A DNA stretch of 64,000 bases from Niabella pedocola (GTDB lineage: Bacteria; Bacteroidota; Bacteroidia; Chitinophagales; Chitinophagaceae). Location: contig NZ_JAJNEC010000003.1 in the NCBI RefSeq assembly GCF_021044425.1, positions 62,001 through 126,000 of the forward strand, in the 5' to 3' direction. The notes below the pieces were generated by a model. That model was given only the letters and a program-made list of their open reading frames with translations. It was not told the DNA's origin and ran no database searches. The translations under genes and the position numbers were made by a program. Numbering within the stretch: position 1 is the stretch's first letter; each line of letters starts with the position of its first letter. Below are positions 40,453 through 49,371 of the stretch, piece after piece.

Positions 40453-42132
40453 ATGGCAGAAACACATTATGATGCAATTGTGATCGGTTCCGGCATCAGC
40501 GGCGGCTGGGCCGCCAAAGAGCTGTGTGAAAAAGGGTTAAAAGTGTTGTTACTGGAACGTGGCAAAGAGGTGAAGCATATAACCGATTATGTAAATGCAG
40601 GGAAGGCTCCCTGGGAATTTGAACATCGTGGTGATATGACATGGGCACAAAAAAAACAGTATCCCAACCGCATTCGGGGATTCGGTCCCAGCGAGATCAA
40701 CCTCGACTGGTGGGCCAACGATGCTGAAACACCCTATACCGAAATCAAGCAGTTCAACTGGTTTCGCGGGTACCAGGTAGGCGGGCGCTCGTTACTTTGG
40801 GGTAAGCAAACTTATCGCTGGAGCGATATCGATTATGAAGCCAATGCCAAAGACGGGATCGCCATCGACTGGCCGGTACGCTATCATGAAATTGCACCCT
40901 GGTATGATCATGTGGAACGTTTTATAGGAGTGAGCGGCAGTATGGAAAATCTTCCGCAACTGCCGGACGGGCAGTTTTTACCGCCAATGGAAATGAATAT
41001 TGTTGAGAAGGATATTGCCGCCCGTATTAAGCAGGCCTATAACGACCAGCGCCGTATGATCATCGGCCGGTGTGCGCATCTTACAGAGGCGTTGCCCGGA
41101 CGGAACAAGTGCCAGTATCGCAATAAATGTCACCTGGGATGCCCTTACGGCGGCTATTTCAGCACGCAGTCGTCTACATTGCCCGCCGCCATGAAAACCG
41201 GAAATCTTACCCTGCGCCCCTGGAGTATCGTGTCCCGGATCCTGTACGACAAGGATAAAAAGCGTGCAACAGGAGTGGAGGTGCTGGACGCCGAAACCAA
41301 TAAAACCTATGAATACAAGGCGAAGATCGTTTTCCTTAATGCTTCCACACTTAACAGCAGCTGGATATTGCTAAACTCCGCCACGGACGTGTGGCCGGGC
41401 GGATTGGGCAGCAGCAGCGGCGAATTGGGACATAACCTGATGGACCATCACCTGGGCTCCGGCGCGGGTGGCCGGGTAGAGGGGTTTGAAGATATGTATA
41501 CGTATGGCCGCCGGCCCAATGGCGTGTATATTCCCCGGTACCGCAACCTGAACGGGGAGAAGCGGGACTATATCCGGGGATTTGGTTACCAGGGTGGTGC
41601 CGGCAGGGGCCGGGGGACCAGGGCTGCTGAAGAAATAGCAGTGGGCGCTGCATTAAAAGAAGCGCTTACGGAGCCCGGAAGCTGGAACGTATGGATCGGG
41701 GGTTTTGGGGAGGTGTTGCCCTATCACGAAAATGTGGTTACACTGGATAAGAACCGGAAAGATAAATGGGGGTTGAATGTGCTGGCAGTGGATTCGGAAT
41801 TAAAAGAGAACGAAAAAAAGATGCGGAAAGAAATTGTTAGCGATGGCAAGGAAATGCTGGAAAAAGCCGGTGTAAAGGATGTATATGGTTTCGATAATGA
41901 CGGTATCATGGGGCAGGGAATTCATGAAATGGGTACCGCCCGCATGGGCCATGATCCCAAGACATCCGTGCTGAATAAATGGAACCAGGTATGGGATGCA
42001 CCCAATGTATTTGTAACCGACGGATCGTTTATGACGTCGGCGGGTTGTGTGAATCCTTCACTCACCTATATGGCCTTTACCGCGCGGGCAGTGGATCATG
42101 CCATTGAGGAATTAAAGAAACAGCATCTTTAA
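40453..42132 (+). CDS. GMC-family FAD oxidoreductase (possible sugar 3-dehydrogenase)
   Basis: A 559-residue flavoprotein of the glucose-methanol-choline family. The FAD-binding loop is IVIGSGISGGWAAKEL near residue 9; QVGGRSLLWGKQTYRW is the flavin attachment region. The C-terminal catalytic pair is the histidine of GIHEMGTARMGHD and the asparagine of GCVNPSLTYMAF. Related Bacteroidota proteins include glucoside 3-dehydrogenase subunits. No gluconate-dehydrogenase subunit-3-like partner is next to it, and no signal peptide is present. Its likely LacI-type operator fits sugar induction. Substrate inferred only. Confidence 0.87.
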   Translation: MAETHYDAIVIGSGISGGWAAKELCEKGLKVLLLERGKEVKHITDYVNAGKAPWEFEHRGDMTWAQKKQYPNRIRGFGPSEINLDWWANDAETPYTEIKQFNWFRGYQVGGRSLLWGKQTYRWSDIDYEANAKDGIAIDWPVRYHEIAPWYDHVERFIGVSGSMENLPQLPDGQFLPPMEMNIVEKDIAARIKQAYNDQRRMIIGRCAHLTEALPGRNKCQYRNKCHLGCPYGGYFSTQSSTLPAAMKTGNLTLRPWSIVSRILYDKDKKRATGVEVLDAETNKTYEYKAKIVFLNASTLNSSWILLNSATDVWPGGLGSSSGELGHNLMDHHLGSGAGGRVEGFEDMYTYGRRPNGVYIPRYRNLNGEKRDYIRGFGYQGGAGRGRGTRAAEEIAVGAALKEALTEPGSWNVWIGGFGEVLPYHENVVTLDKNRKDKWGLNVLAVDSELKENEKKMRKEIVSDGKEMLEKAGVKDVYGFDNDGIMGQGIHEMGTARMGHDPKTSVLNKWNQVWDAPNVFVTDGSFMTSAGCVNPSLTYMAFTARAVDHAIEELKKQHL

Positions 42133-42333
42133 GAACCCGTGGCATTCCTGTTGCGCTGCGTCATTGCACAAAATTGGAACCGCAAAGAGCAAAGCACACA
42201 AAGAAACGTGAAGTAATACCAACCCTTCATGCGCCTTCCTGGTTCTTTGTAGCCAGTGCTTCAATCGTGGCATCCCTGCATATTCTTTGCGTGCAATCAA
42301 ACAACAAAGAACCAAACCCTGTGGCAGCCATCA
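42133..42333. repeat. Intergenic repeat with CGCAAAG words and a 10-bp inverted repeat
   Basis: 201 bp between convergent genes. It contains CCGCAAAGAGCAAAGCACACAAAG, and GGTTCTTTGT (42241-42250) pairs with ACAAAGAACC (42304-42313). This family resembles the repeats at 27.7 and 57.8 kb in its CGCAAAG/CTTTGCG vocabulary. Confidence 0.55.
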
Positions 42334-42771
42334 CTACACCCGCCTGTTATCTGCTTTCCAGTTCCGGATCTGTTGCTTGATGGCTTGAGGGGATAAGCGT
42401 TCTTTCAATGTTTTTTCAATTAATGCCGGCAGCTCTTCATCCGCCGCAAACCGGAGCGCGGCTATTTGGGAAAATGACAATTGCTGTTCCAGCGGCTCAA
42501 AGGTTTTGCCGGTCAGCACCAGGTACCGGTGCCGCATTTCCAGAATTACGATCCGGTTCTGCAGGGTTAAAGCATAATGCTGGCGCAACATAAATGACAA
42601 CCATCCGGTTAGTAAGATCAGTAAGGCAATAAAGATCCATACCATCCTGAGAGCGGGATCGGCGAAAGCCTGGTAAACCGCACCTGCTTCCAGTATCAGT
42701 ATGATCGGGTAAAATACAAAGTGATGCGGGGTATAGTAACGTACATGATTGCTGAACTGTTGCTTGGACAT
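42334..42771 (-). CDS. DUF6526 family membrane protein
   Basis: A 145-residue inner-membrane protein. FSNHVRYYTPHHFVFYPIILILE at the N-terminus is the family signature. Two transmembrane helices lie at about 18-37 and 43-62. A cytoplasmic tail follows with helical segments (LRFAADEELPALIEKTLKE). ATG 42771 places the signature at the start. Function unknown. It diverges from the Rrf2 gene. Confidence 0.85.
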   Translation of the reverse strand: MSKQQFSNHVRYYTPHHFVFYPIILILEAGAVYQAFADPALRMVWIFIALLILLTGWLSFMLRQHYALTLQNRIVILEMRHRYLVLTGKTFEPLEQQLSFSQIAALRFAADEELPALIEKTLKERLSPQAIKQQIRNWKADNRRV

Positions 42772-42852
42772 AATTGATAATTTGCCGTTAAGGTAACGGA
42801 AATAATGCGGAACCCTTAAAATACGGGCTGGTAAAAATTTTAACATACCGGA

Positions 42853-42885
42853 TTTGATTTTCTAACCGACTTCTTCCTATCTTTG
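42853..42885 (+). promoter_or_regulatory. Promoter of the Rrf2-family regulator gene
   Basis: TTTG at 42853-42856 and a perfect TATCTTTG at 42878-42885, spacer 21 bp. It abuts the inverted repeat at 42886-42910. Confidence 0.65.
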
Positions 42886-42910
42886 TTCTGTAATAAAAAT
42901 AATTACAGAA
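42886..42910. promoter_or_regulatory. Inverted repeat TTCTGTAAT-N7-ATTACAGAA, Rrf2 operator candidate
   Basis: Nine-base perfect arms with a 7-bp AT spacer, running from the edge of the -7 element to the A of the Rrf2 start codon. A regulator bound here would block transcription. A half-conserved copy (CTGTAATAAAAAATAATACA, 43331-43350) precedes the partner gene. Confidence 0.7.
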
Positions 42911-43314
42911 TGATCAACGGACGTTTTGCAACGGCAATTCACATACTCACTCTCCTGGCCAGGGAAGAAGGCGATGTAGCATCTTCCTATATCGCGGGCA
43001 GCATCAATATCAACCCGGTGCTGGTACGCAAGGAGATCAGCGTGTTGCGAGACGCAGGCTTTGTGGCAACGCAGGAGGGTAAGAACGGTGGGAGCCGGCT
43101 GGCCGTTCGGCCCTCAAAGATCCGTCTTTCCGATCTGTATAAGATCATTTACCGGGAGGGCTTATTTACGCATTCCAAAAACATGCCCAATCAGCATTGC
43201 GCCGTAGGCCGGCGTATCGGCACTATTATGGATAATTTGAATGTGGAAGCGGAGCAGGCCTTACTCAAACGGCTGCATGCCATTAGCATCCAGGACCTGC
43301 TGGATAAAGTGTAA
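42910..43314 (+). CDS. Rrf2-family transcriptional regulator
   Basis: A 134-residue winged-helix regulator. The helix-turn-helix region is VASSYIAGSININPVLVRKEISVLRDAG, followed by the wing GKNGGSRLAV. It has only one cysteine (C97, in QHCAVG), so no Fe-S cluster of the IscR/NsrR kind is expected; this resembles the group that senses electrophiles or oxidants through a thiol. ATG 42910 overlaps its own predicted operator, implying autorepression. The partner gene 58 bp downstream encodes an NAD(P)-binding protein, the classical pairing. Confidence 0.92.
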   Translation: MINGRFATAIHILTLLAREEGDVASSYIAGSININPVLVRKEISVLRDAGFVATQEGKNGGSRLAVRPSKIRLSDLYKIIYREGLFTHSKNMPNQHCAVGRRIGTIMDNLNVEAEQALLKRLHAISIQDLLDKV

Positions 43315-43330
43315 TTTTTTTTAGCTATAA

Positions 43331-43350
43331 CTGTAATAAAAAATAATACA
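43331..43350. promoter_or_regulatory. Degenerate second Rrf2 operator copy
   Basis: CTGTAAT followed by an A-rich spacer and AATACA, 23 bp before ATG 43373. The left arm matches the upstream operator exactly; the right arm is only partial. Confidence 0.4.
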
Positions 43351-43372
43351 TATAACAATAAAAAAACAACGC

Positions 43373-44023
43373 ATGAAAATGGTAATTATCGGGGCTACCG
43401 GTTTTGTAGGTAGCGCTATTTTAAAGGAAGCTGTTCGGAGAGGGTACACGGTTACCGCATTGGCGCGGAATACATCGGCGATTGCCGAAGCCGGTAACGG
43501 GGTAAAGGCAATTGACGTGGATGTAACAAATGAAGCGGCGTTAGCAGACGCGATAAAGGGAAATGATGTAGTAATTAGTGCCTTTAATGCCGGGTGGACC
43601 AACCCCAACCTGTATAACGACTATCTTGCCGGGGCACGTCATATTGAAGCGGCCGTTGAAAAATCGGGTGTGAAACGGCTGATCATAATAGGCGGAGCCG
43701 GCAGTCTGGAAATCGATGGCCGGCAGCTGGTGGATGGTCCGGATTTTCCCACTGCCTATAAAGCAGGAGCCATGGGGGCAAGAGATTATCTGACGCACCT
43801 CAAGACCACTGAACAGCTGGATTGGTCCTTTTTTAGTCCGGCCATTGAAATGAACCCGGGCATAAACACCGGCCGTACCGGCCGCTACCGGTTGGGCACC
43901 GACAGCCCGGTTTTTGATGCAGAGGGGAGAAGTTCCTTGTCTGTGGAGGATCTGGCTGTTGCCATTCTTGATGAAGCAGCGCAACCCGCCCATATCCGCA
44001 AACGGTTTACCGCGGGCTATTAA
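43373..44023 (+). CDS. NAD(P)-binding protein, NmrA/YwnB-like
   Basis: A 216-residue atypical short-chain dehydrogenase fold. The dinucleotide loop is IIGATGFVGSAILKEAVRRG at the N-terminus, and LIIIGGAGSLEI follows near residue 105. Such proteins, paired with Rrf2-type regulators, are thought to be redox sensors or flavin/quinone reductases. It probably belongs to the Rrf2 regulon, given the operator-like sequence before it. Confidence 0.9.
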   Translation: MKMVIIGATGFVGSAILKEAVRRGYTVTALARNTSAIAEAGNGVKAIDVDVTNEAALADAIKGNDVVISAFNAGWTNPNLYNDYLAGARHIEAAVEKSGVKRLIIIGGAGSLEIDGRQLVDGPDFPTAYKAGAMGARDYLTHLKTTEQLDWSFFSPAIEMNPGINTGRTGRYRLGTDSPVFDAEGRSSLSVEDLAVAILDEAAQPAHIRKRFTAGY

Positions 44024-44221
44024 CCCGGAACTACTTAAAACGACAGTGTAACACATCCGGATCACCATGTCTGTGCAGGCAGGTGGCCGGATTTTTAGTT
44101 TGTCCTTTTACAAAGGAAACCAGTCAGATTTCTGTTGCAGAAAAATTCACCGCAGCCGCCAAAAAATGATAGGCTCTTTATTCTTCCTCCGGGATTTGTA
44201 ACTTTGAAAGAAATGCCGGCG

Positions 44222-45307
44222 ATGAAACAATGCTTATTATTGGTGGGAATGCTGGGCAGCGGAATATGGCTGCACGCGCAGGATTCTGTACGGGTAAAAA
44301 CGCTTATTACGGAAGGTATCAGCTTACATGATCAGCGACAATATGCGGCGGCTATCAGAAAATACGATACGGTACTGCGTATAGATCCCGTTAATCTTGT
44401 AGCCCAATACGAGAAGTCCTATTCGCTGATGGCATCCAAAAACTATAAGGAGGCGATGGTGTTAAGCCGGGCCATTGCGGAAAATAAAAACGCGGAGCCG
44501 GGTATGACCGGTAATGCCTACAGTACCTGGGGCTCTGCCCTGGATGAGAGTGGCGATCATCAGCAGGCGTTGAAAATATATGACGAAGGAATAAAAAAGG
44601 TGCCCGGATATTATATGCTCAACTATAATAAGGCGGTTACCTATTTCCGGATGAATGAAATGGAGAAGGGAATTGCCGAACTAAAGCTGTCGTTATTAAA
44701 GAACCCGCGTCACCCCGCTTCACACTTTATGCTGGGGCGGATCATGCACTACCGGAAAAATAAGGTTGCGGCGATGATGCCCTTGCTCACATACCTGTTG
44801 TATGACAATAAAAGCAAGCGCGCAGAAGAAGCGCTGACCCTGCTGCGTTCCATTGTGGAAGGCAACATAAGAACCCTGGATTCCGGGAAATATGCGGTGG
44901 ATATAGCCCCTGAGGTTTTAGCGGGAGCCGGGAAAAAGAAAGCCACTGCAGATGATGATTTCGGATCCATGGAATTGTTGCTGGAATTGGGTGCTGCAGC
45001 TGCATCCGCTAATGCAGCGGTAAAAGAAATGCTTCCGGCCGACCGGTTTGCTTACCTGTTAAAGCAGGCTTTCAACAGCTTAACAGAACAGGAGGGACAT
45101 GATGGTTTTTATGGAAGTTTTTACCTGCCCTTTTTTACGGGCATGCATAAAAAAGGACTTACCGAAAGTTTTGCGCATTTGGTTTTCTTACCCTCGGGAA
45201 ATGTGATGAATGAGGTGTGGATTCAGGATCACCGCGGGCAAATGGAAGCGCTCAGGACATGGGCACAGGCTTACCAGTGGCCGGTAGCGGAGACCGTGAA
45301 GCGTTGA
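44222..45307 (+). CDS. Exported TPR-repeat protein
   Basis: A 361-residue protein. ATG 44222 gives a signal peptide (LLLVGMLGSGIWLHAQ). Tetratricopeptide repeats run from about 24 to 185 (LHDQRQYAAAIRKYDTVLRIDPVNL, DESGDHQQALKIYDEGIKKVPGYY, YFRMNEMEKGIAELKLSLLKNPRHP). The C-terminal half is a separate domain of unknown type (LADR-rich helical, then GFYGSFYLPFFTGMHKKGL). A periplasmic scaffold role is possible. ATG 44213 is an alternative. Confidence 0.82.
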   Translation: MKQCLLLVGMLGSGIWLHAQDSVRVKTLITEGISLHDQRQYAAAIRKYDTVLRIDPVNLVAQYEKSYSLMASKNYKEAMVLSRAIAENKNAEPGMTGNAYSTWGSALDESGDHQQALKIYDEGIKKVPGYYMLNYNKAVTYFRMNEMEKGIAELKLSLLKNPRHPASHFMLGRIMHYRKNKVAAMMPLLTYLLYDNKSKRAEEALTLLRSIVEGNIRTLDSGKYAVDIAPEVLAGAGKKKATADDDFGSMELLLELGAAAASANAAVKEMLPADRFAYLLKQAFNSLTEQEGHDGFYGSFYLPFFTGMHKKGLTESFAHLVFLPSGNVMNEVWIQDHRGQMEALRTWAQAYQWPVAETVKR

Positions 45308-45505
45308 GTATGCTGCTTTGAGGAGTTGAAAGATGGGCGGTTCAGATTTAAGGTCCAGGTTTAGGATCAGATCTCATGGCCAGCCCATAGTCAATACGGC
45401 GCACTGACTGCTGACCGCCGATAGCTAAAAACCATCTATACACAGGTTTCACACAGGCACCACCGCAGATTTCCGGGATGGCGTTATAATGATTATCTTG
45501 CAGCC
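45308..45505. repeat. Intergenic repeats upstream of thyA
   Basis: Contains TTCAGATTTAAGGTCCAGG-type words (45340-45366) and a relic of the 28-bp repeat found in the GT9 gene (TGACTGCTGA at 45405, TAGCT at 45422). TATCTTG (45494-45500) may be an imperfect -7 element, 5 bp before ATG 45506. Confidence 0.5.
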
Positions 45506-46330
45506 ATGCAGCAATACTTAGATTTATTACAACATATTCTGGATGAAGGCGTTGAGAAGACTGATCGTACTGGTACCGGCACCATCTCCACCTTTGGTTA
45601 TCAGATGCGTTTTGATCTTCAGCAGGGCTTTCCGATAGTAACCACCAAAAAACTGCACCTGAAAAGCATTATCCACGAATTGCTTTGGTTTCTGAAAGGG
45701 GAAACGAATATTGCCTATCTGAAGGAACATGGGGTTCGTATCTGGGATGAATGGGCCGATGCGAATGGTGACCTGGGGCCTGTGTACGGAAAGCAATGGC
45801 GGAGCTGGGAGGGGAAAGACGGTAAAGTAGTGGACCAGATCACGGATCTGATCCGTCAGATCAAGACAAACCCCGATAGCCGGCGGCTGATCGTTAGCGC
45901 CTGGAATGTAGGTGAGCTTTCGGAAATGGCGTTGATGCCCTGCCATACCCTGTTCCAGTTTTATGTAGCGGCGCCGAAAACGGCCGACGGGAAACCGGGG
46001 AAACCACGCCTCAGTTGCCAGTTGTATCAGCGCTCTGCGGATGTTTTTTTGGGAGTTCCCTTCAATATTGCATCGTACGCCCTGCTTACCCTGATGATTG
46101 CGCAGGTATGCGACCTGGAACCAGGCGAGTTCATACACAGTTTTGGGGATGTACATATTTACACCAATCATCTGGAACAGGTAAAGCTGCAGCTATCCCG
46201 CACGCCGTACCCGTTACCACAAATGAAAATAAACCCCGGGGTAAAAGATATTTTTAGTTTTTCATTTGACGATTTTGAGCTGGTCAATTACCAGGCTCAT
46301 CCCGGTATTAAAGGCGTGGTGGCGGTTTAA
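45506..46330 (+). CDS. thyA: Thymidylate synthase ThyA
   Basis: Makes dTMP from dUMP using methylenetetrahydrofolate. The 274-residue protein has DRTGTGTIS, ELLWFLKGETN, the active-site motif MPCHTLFQFY with Cys146, QRSADVFLGVPFNIASYA and HIYTNHLEQ. Normal length. Followed by a four-helix-bundle gene and then folA, the usual thyA-folA pair with an insertion. Confidence 0.97.
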   Translation: MQQYLDLLQHILDEGVEKTDRTGTGTISTFGYQMRFDLQQGFPIVTTKKLHLKSIIHELLWFLKGETNIAYLKEHGVRIWDEWADANGDLGPVYGKQWRSWEGKDGKVVDQITDLIRQIKTNPDSRRLIVSAWNVGELSEMALMPCHTLFQFYVAAPKTADGKPGKPRLSCQLYQRSADVFLGVPFNIASYALLTLMIAQVCDLEPGEFIHSFGDVHIYTNHLEQVKLQLSRTPYPLPQMKINPGVKDIFSFSFDDFELVNYQAHPGIKGVVAV

Positions 46331-46378
46331 GAATTTAAAATGAGGAATATGAAACAATCAATTTGAAAATAATAAACC

Positions 46379-46753
46379 ATGAAAAATACCACACAAAAAT
46401 TCGATCTTGAAGATCGGTTGGTTGATTTTGCCTGTAGATGCCTGGATGTATGCGAATTGGTACCATCTGCAAAGGCCGGACAAAATTTGGAATGCCAACT
46501 ATCAAAGAGCGGCACCGCCAGTGCCTTGATTTACAGAAAAGCGCAGTCGGCTGAATCGAGGGCCGGTTTTATTCACAAAATAAAGCTGGTACTCAAAGAA
46601 ATAAGAGCATCCAGGGTTAATCTTAAAATGATCCGGCGAAAGCCGGTTATTGTACATAAAAAGATAGGGCGTGCATTTGATGAAGCAACCCGGTTAATGG
46701 CGATCGTTTTAAAAAGCACAGAAACCATAAAGATGAATAACCTGCGCCCGTAA
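46379..46753 (+). CDS. Four-helix-bundle protein (23S IVS-type family) between thyA and folA
   Basis: A 124-residue helical protein of the small four-helix-bundle family (TIGR02436-like, first seen in 23S rRNA intervening sequences). Pattern: KFDLEDRLVDFACRCLDVCELVP, then QLSKSGTASALIYRKAQSAESRAGFIHKIKLVLKEIRAS. It lies between two folate genes, separated from them by AT-rich repeats. It is a paralog of the gene at 51251. Function is unknown. Confidence 0.85.
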   Translation: MKNTTQKFDLEDRLVDFACRCLDVCELVPSAKAGQNLECQLSKSGTASALIYRKAQSAESRAGFIHKIKLVLKEIRASRVNLKMIRRKPVIVHKKIGRAFDEATRLMAIVLKSTETIKMNNLRP

Positions 46754-46796
46754 TTACTTTTTTATTTCTAATTTAGCATTTCTTATTTCTAATTTT
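46754..46796. repeat. AT-rich repeat at the folA start
   Basis: TTATTTCTAATTTAGCATTTCTTATTTCTAATTTT runs to the folA start codon. It belongs to the same word family as the repeats at 35820 and 50822. Confidence 0.6.
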
Positions 46797-47288
46797 ATGC
46801 TGATTTCTTTAGTAGCCGCTGCATCCAATAATAACGTCATTGGTAAAGACAACAAACTTCTTTGGTCCCTGCCCAATGATATGAAGCATTTTAAGAATGT
46901 AACCTGGGGTATGCCGGTAGTGATGGGGCGTAAGACCTTTGAATCTTTTAAACAGCCCCTGTCCGGCCGGAAGAATATCGTGCTCAGCACGAATAAGAAC
47001 CTGAAAATCGATAATGCCATTGTAGCCCGCAGCATGCAGGACGTGGAACTGCTGGTAAAGGAAATGGACGTAAAAGAACTGATGGTGATCGGAGGGGGAG
47101 AGATCTACAAGCTGTATCTGCCCAAAGCGAACCGTATTTACCTTACCCGGGTAGACACGGCGCTTGAAGGGGATGCTTTTTTCCCGGTATTTGATCAAAA
47201 TGTCTGGGCGTTGAAAAGTAAGCAGGAATACAAGGCGGACGAGAAGCATTTGTTTGATTATACATTTGAGCTTTGGGAACGCAATTAA
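46797..47288 (+). CDS. folA: Dihydrofolate reductase FolA
   Basis: Regenerates tetrahydrofolate from dihydrofolate with NADPH. The 163-residue protein starts ISLVAAASNNNVIGKDNKLLWSLPNDMKHFK (substrate site with the catalytic Asp), then VVMGRKTFESF, and IGGGEIYKLYLP. This is a normal bacterial size. Its job is linked to thyA, which produces the dihydrofolate. Confidence 0.97.
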   Translation: MLISLVAAASNNNVIGKDNKLLWSLPNDMKHFKNVTWGMPVVMGRKTFESFKQPLSGRKNIVLSTNKNLKIDNAIVARSMQDVELLVKEMDVKELMVIGGGEIYKLYLPKANRIYLTRVDTALEGDAFFPVFDQNVWALKSKQEYKADEKHLFDYTFELWERN

Positions 47289-47409
47289 ATGTAGCCTGTC
47301 GAATGATCGATATTCAATGTAAAATTTAGCAGCACCGGTTCGGGAGTGCTCCGGCTTATTTGGAAGCAGTTTTACATTTTGCAGTTAAAATTCTATATTT
47401 TACATTTTA

Positions 47410-48210
47410 ATGGTTTATTCTCCTTTAATTGCCGCATCCAAATACTTTAAATATTACATCCACGCTTCCAATAGTAAGGGGCATGGAATGCATTCTCCTT
47501 TTGTGTTTGAGTTTATCACGAAAGTGATGAATGATTTTACCCGGTATCCGGATTATGAGCGGGTGGAAGCCCTTCGCAAACAACTGCAAAACGACCCTTC
47601 GGTGCTTACCGTGCAGGATCTGGGTGCGGGATCTGCTAAAAGCAGCGCCAGTACCCGTAAGGTGGCATCCATTGCAAAAAATGCCGCCAAACCGGCCAAG
47701 TACGGGCAATTGATGTATCGCATGATCCGTCATTACGGAGCCCTGCGCATCCTGGAGCTGGGCACCTCCTTAGGGATCACAACATCATACCTGGCAGCAG
47801 CCAACCCGGAAGCCCGGGTGGTAACCCTGGAAGGGGCGCCATCGGTGGCACAAAAAGCAAGAGAAAACTTTACTTCGCTGGGGTTGAACAATATCGAGCT
47901 GGTAGAGGGAAACTTCGATGATACGCTGCCGGCCGTTTTGAATGCGCTGGAAAAAGTTGATTTTGTATTCATTGACGGCAATCACCGGAAGGAACCAACA
48001 GAACGTTATTTCCAGCAGCTATTGCCTTATATCCATAATGAAACCCTGCTGGTATTTGACGATATCCATTGGAGCGCGGAAATGGAAGCGGCCTGGGATA
48101 ATATCGTGGTACAGGATGCTGTAACCTGCGATATTGACCTGTTCTATATTGGTATTTTAAGTTTCAGGAAAGAATTTAAAGAAAAACAGGCGTTTGCTGT
48201 GCGGTTTTAA
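47410..48210 (+). CDS. SAM-dependent O-methyltransferase-like protein
   Basis: A 266-residue class I methyltransferase. The SAM-binding loop is ILELGTSLGITTSYLAAANPEA near residue 115, followed by LEGAPSVAQKARENF, DFVFIDGNHRKEPTERYF and LLVFDDIHWSAEMEAAW. The DGNHR motif is that of catechol-type O-methyltransferases. Substrate unknown. Its stop overlaps that of the convergent TMEM175 gene. Confidence 0.87.
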   Translation: MVYSPLIAASKYFKYYIHASNSKGHGMHSPFVFEFITKVMNDFTRYPDYERVEALRKQLQNDPSVLTVQDLGAGSAKSSASTRKVASIAKNAAKPAKYGQLMYRMIRHYGALRILELGTSLGITTSYLAAANPEARVVTLEGAPSVAQKARENFTSLGLNNIELVEGNFDDTLPAVLNALEKVDFVFIDGNHRKEPTERYFQQLLPYIHNETLLVFDDIHWSAEMEAAWDNIVVQDAVTCDIDLFYIGILSFRKEFKEKQAFAVRF

Positions 48211-48803
48211 ATTTCCTGATCGGTGCTATAAAATCGCTCGATACGTTTGTCGGGAATGAACCAGATGATGGCAACAAGCGCATAAATTCCAATGCCGATC
48301 CAGGGCGAAATAAAACTGCCGCTGATACCTGCCAGGTACAGGATCCAGGATGCGTTTCCCTTCGCATCCGTACCAACTGCCTTTGCCAGTTTACAATCCG
48401 GCCCTCCGATTTTAATCAGCTCTTTTTGCAGGATCACATATGCAATACCCGCCATTAATAATACAAATCCATACAGGGCAACGGGAATCGGTTTGTCGTA
48501 ATGTTTATCCATCCAGGCCGTGGTAAACGGAACGAGGGATAACCAGAACAAAAGGTTCAGGTTCTTCCATAACACGGCTCCGTTTATTTTATCTACCAGG
48601 TGAAACATGTGGTGATGATTGTTCCAGTAAATGCCCACGTAGATAAAGCTGAGTATATAACTGAGAAACGTAGGAATCAATGGAATGAGCGCCTTAAGGT
48701 CTTGTTCGCTTTCTCCTTCGGGCATTTTTAATTCCAGCACCATAATGGTAATGATGATGGCCAGTACGCCATCGCTGAATGCTTCAAGTCTTGATTTGGT
48801 CAT
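48207..48803 (-). CDS. TMEM175-family potassium channel protein
   Basis: A 198-residue inner-membrane protein with six helices (formerly DUF1211). The hallmark is RLEAFSDGVLAIIITIMVLELK at the N-terminus, with the FSDG motif of the selectivity filter helix. Bacterial TMEM175 proteins form tetrameric K+ channels. ATG 48803 is preferred; 48809 (GTG/TTG type) is possible. A strong hairpin sits directly upstream of the start. Confidence 0.9.
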   Translation of the reverse strand: MTKSRLEAFSDGVLAIIITIMVLELKMPEGESEQDLKALIPLIPTFLSYILSFIYVGIYWNNHHHMFHLVDKINGAVLWKNLNLLFWLSLVPFTTAWMDKHYDKPIPVALYGFVLLMAGIAYVILQKELIKIGGPDCKLAKAVGTDAKGNASWILYLAGISGSFISPWIGIGIYALVAIIWFIPDKRIERFYSTDQEI

Positions 48804-48813
48804 ATACACACAA

Positions 48814-48852
48814 TAAAAAAGGTGTATAAATATAAAGAGAATTTATACACCT
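48814..48852 (-). terminator. Terminator of tpx / leader hairpin of TMEM175 gene
   Basis: A perfect 12-bp stem (48841-48852 with 48820-48831) with a 9-base loop, followed on the reverse strand by six T residues. It ends 10 bp before ATG 48803, so no separate promoter fits after it. Confidence 0.85.
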
Positions 48853-48873
48853 GGGAATTTTTTGCAAAACCGG

Positions 48874-49371
48874 TTATTGTAAGGCGGTCAGCGCTGAATC
48901 ATAGTCGGGTTCTGTGGTGATTTCCGGAACTTGCTCGGTATATACGATCTCGCCATCTGCATTGGCCACTACTACAGCGCGGCTCAGCAGGCCTTTCATT
49001 GGCGAATCGGCAAATGTAACGCCATAAGCATCGCCAAAATTGCCTCTGAAGTCGGAAAGGGTTTCCACATTGCTGATGCCTTCCGCAGCACAGAAGCGAT
49101 TGAGGGCAAAGGGCAGATCCCTGGAAACGTTTAATACAACGGTATTATCCAGCGCCGCCGCTTTTTCGTTGAATTTTCTTACTGAAGCGGCACAAACACC
49201 GGTATCCACACTTGGGAAGATATTCAGCACCACTTTTTTGCCGGCATAGTCCGACAGTTTCTTTTCCGCCAGCCCGGAATTTACGAGCGTAAAATCTTTC
49301 AGTTTACTTCCTTTCTCGGGCAAACTGCCTACGGTGGTTACGGGGTTTCCTTTCAATGTAATTTCAGCCAT
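48874..49371 (-). CDS. tpx: Thiol peroxidase Tpx
   Basis: Atypical 2-Cys peroxiredoxin of 165 residues that reduces peroxides using thioredoxin. The peroxidatic cysteine is C60 in SVDTGVCAASVRKFN; the resolving one is in FALNRFCAAEG. ATG 49371 matches the family start (MAEITLKGNPV). Confidence 0.96.
   Translation of the reverse strand: MAEITLKGNPVTTVGSLPEKGSKLKDFTLVNSGLAEKKLSDYAGKKVVLNIFPSVDTGVCAASVRKFNEKAAALDNTVVLNVSRDLPFALNRFCAAEGISNVETLSDFRGNFGDAYGVTFADSPMKGLLSRAVVVANADGEIVYTEQVPEITTEPDYDSALTALQ

Noticed and set aside
42241..42313. Inverted repeat considered as an insertion-sequence end
   Set aside because: Arms are only 10 bp, enclose 53 bp, and no transposase or target duplication is present; it fits an intergenic repeat.
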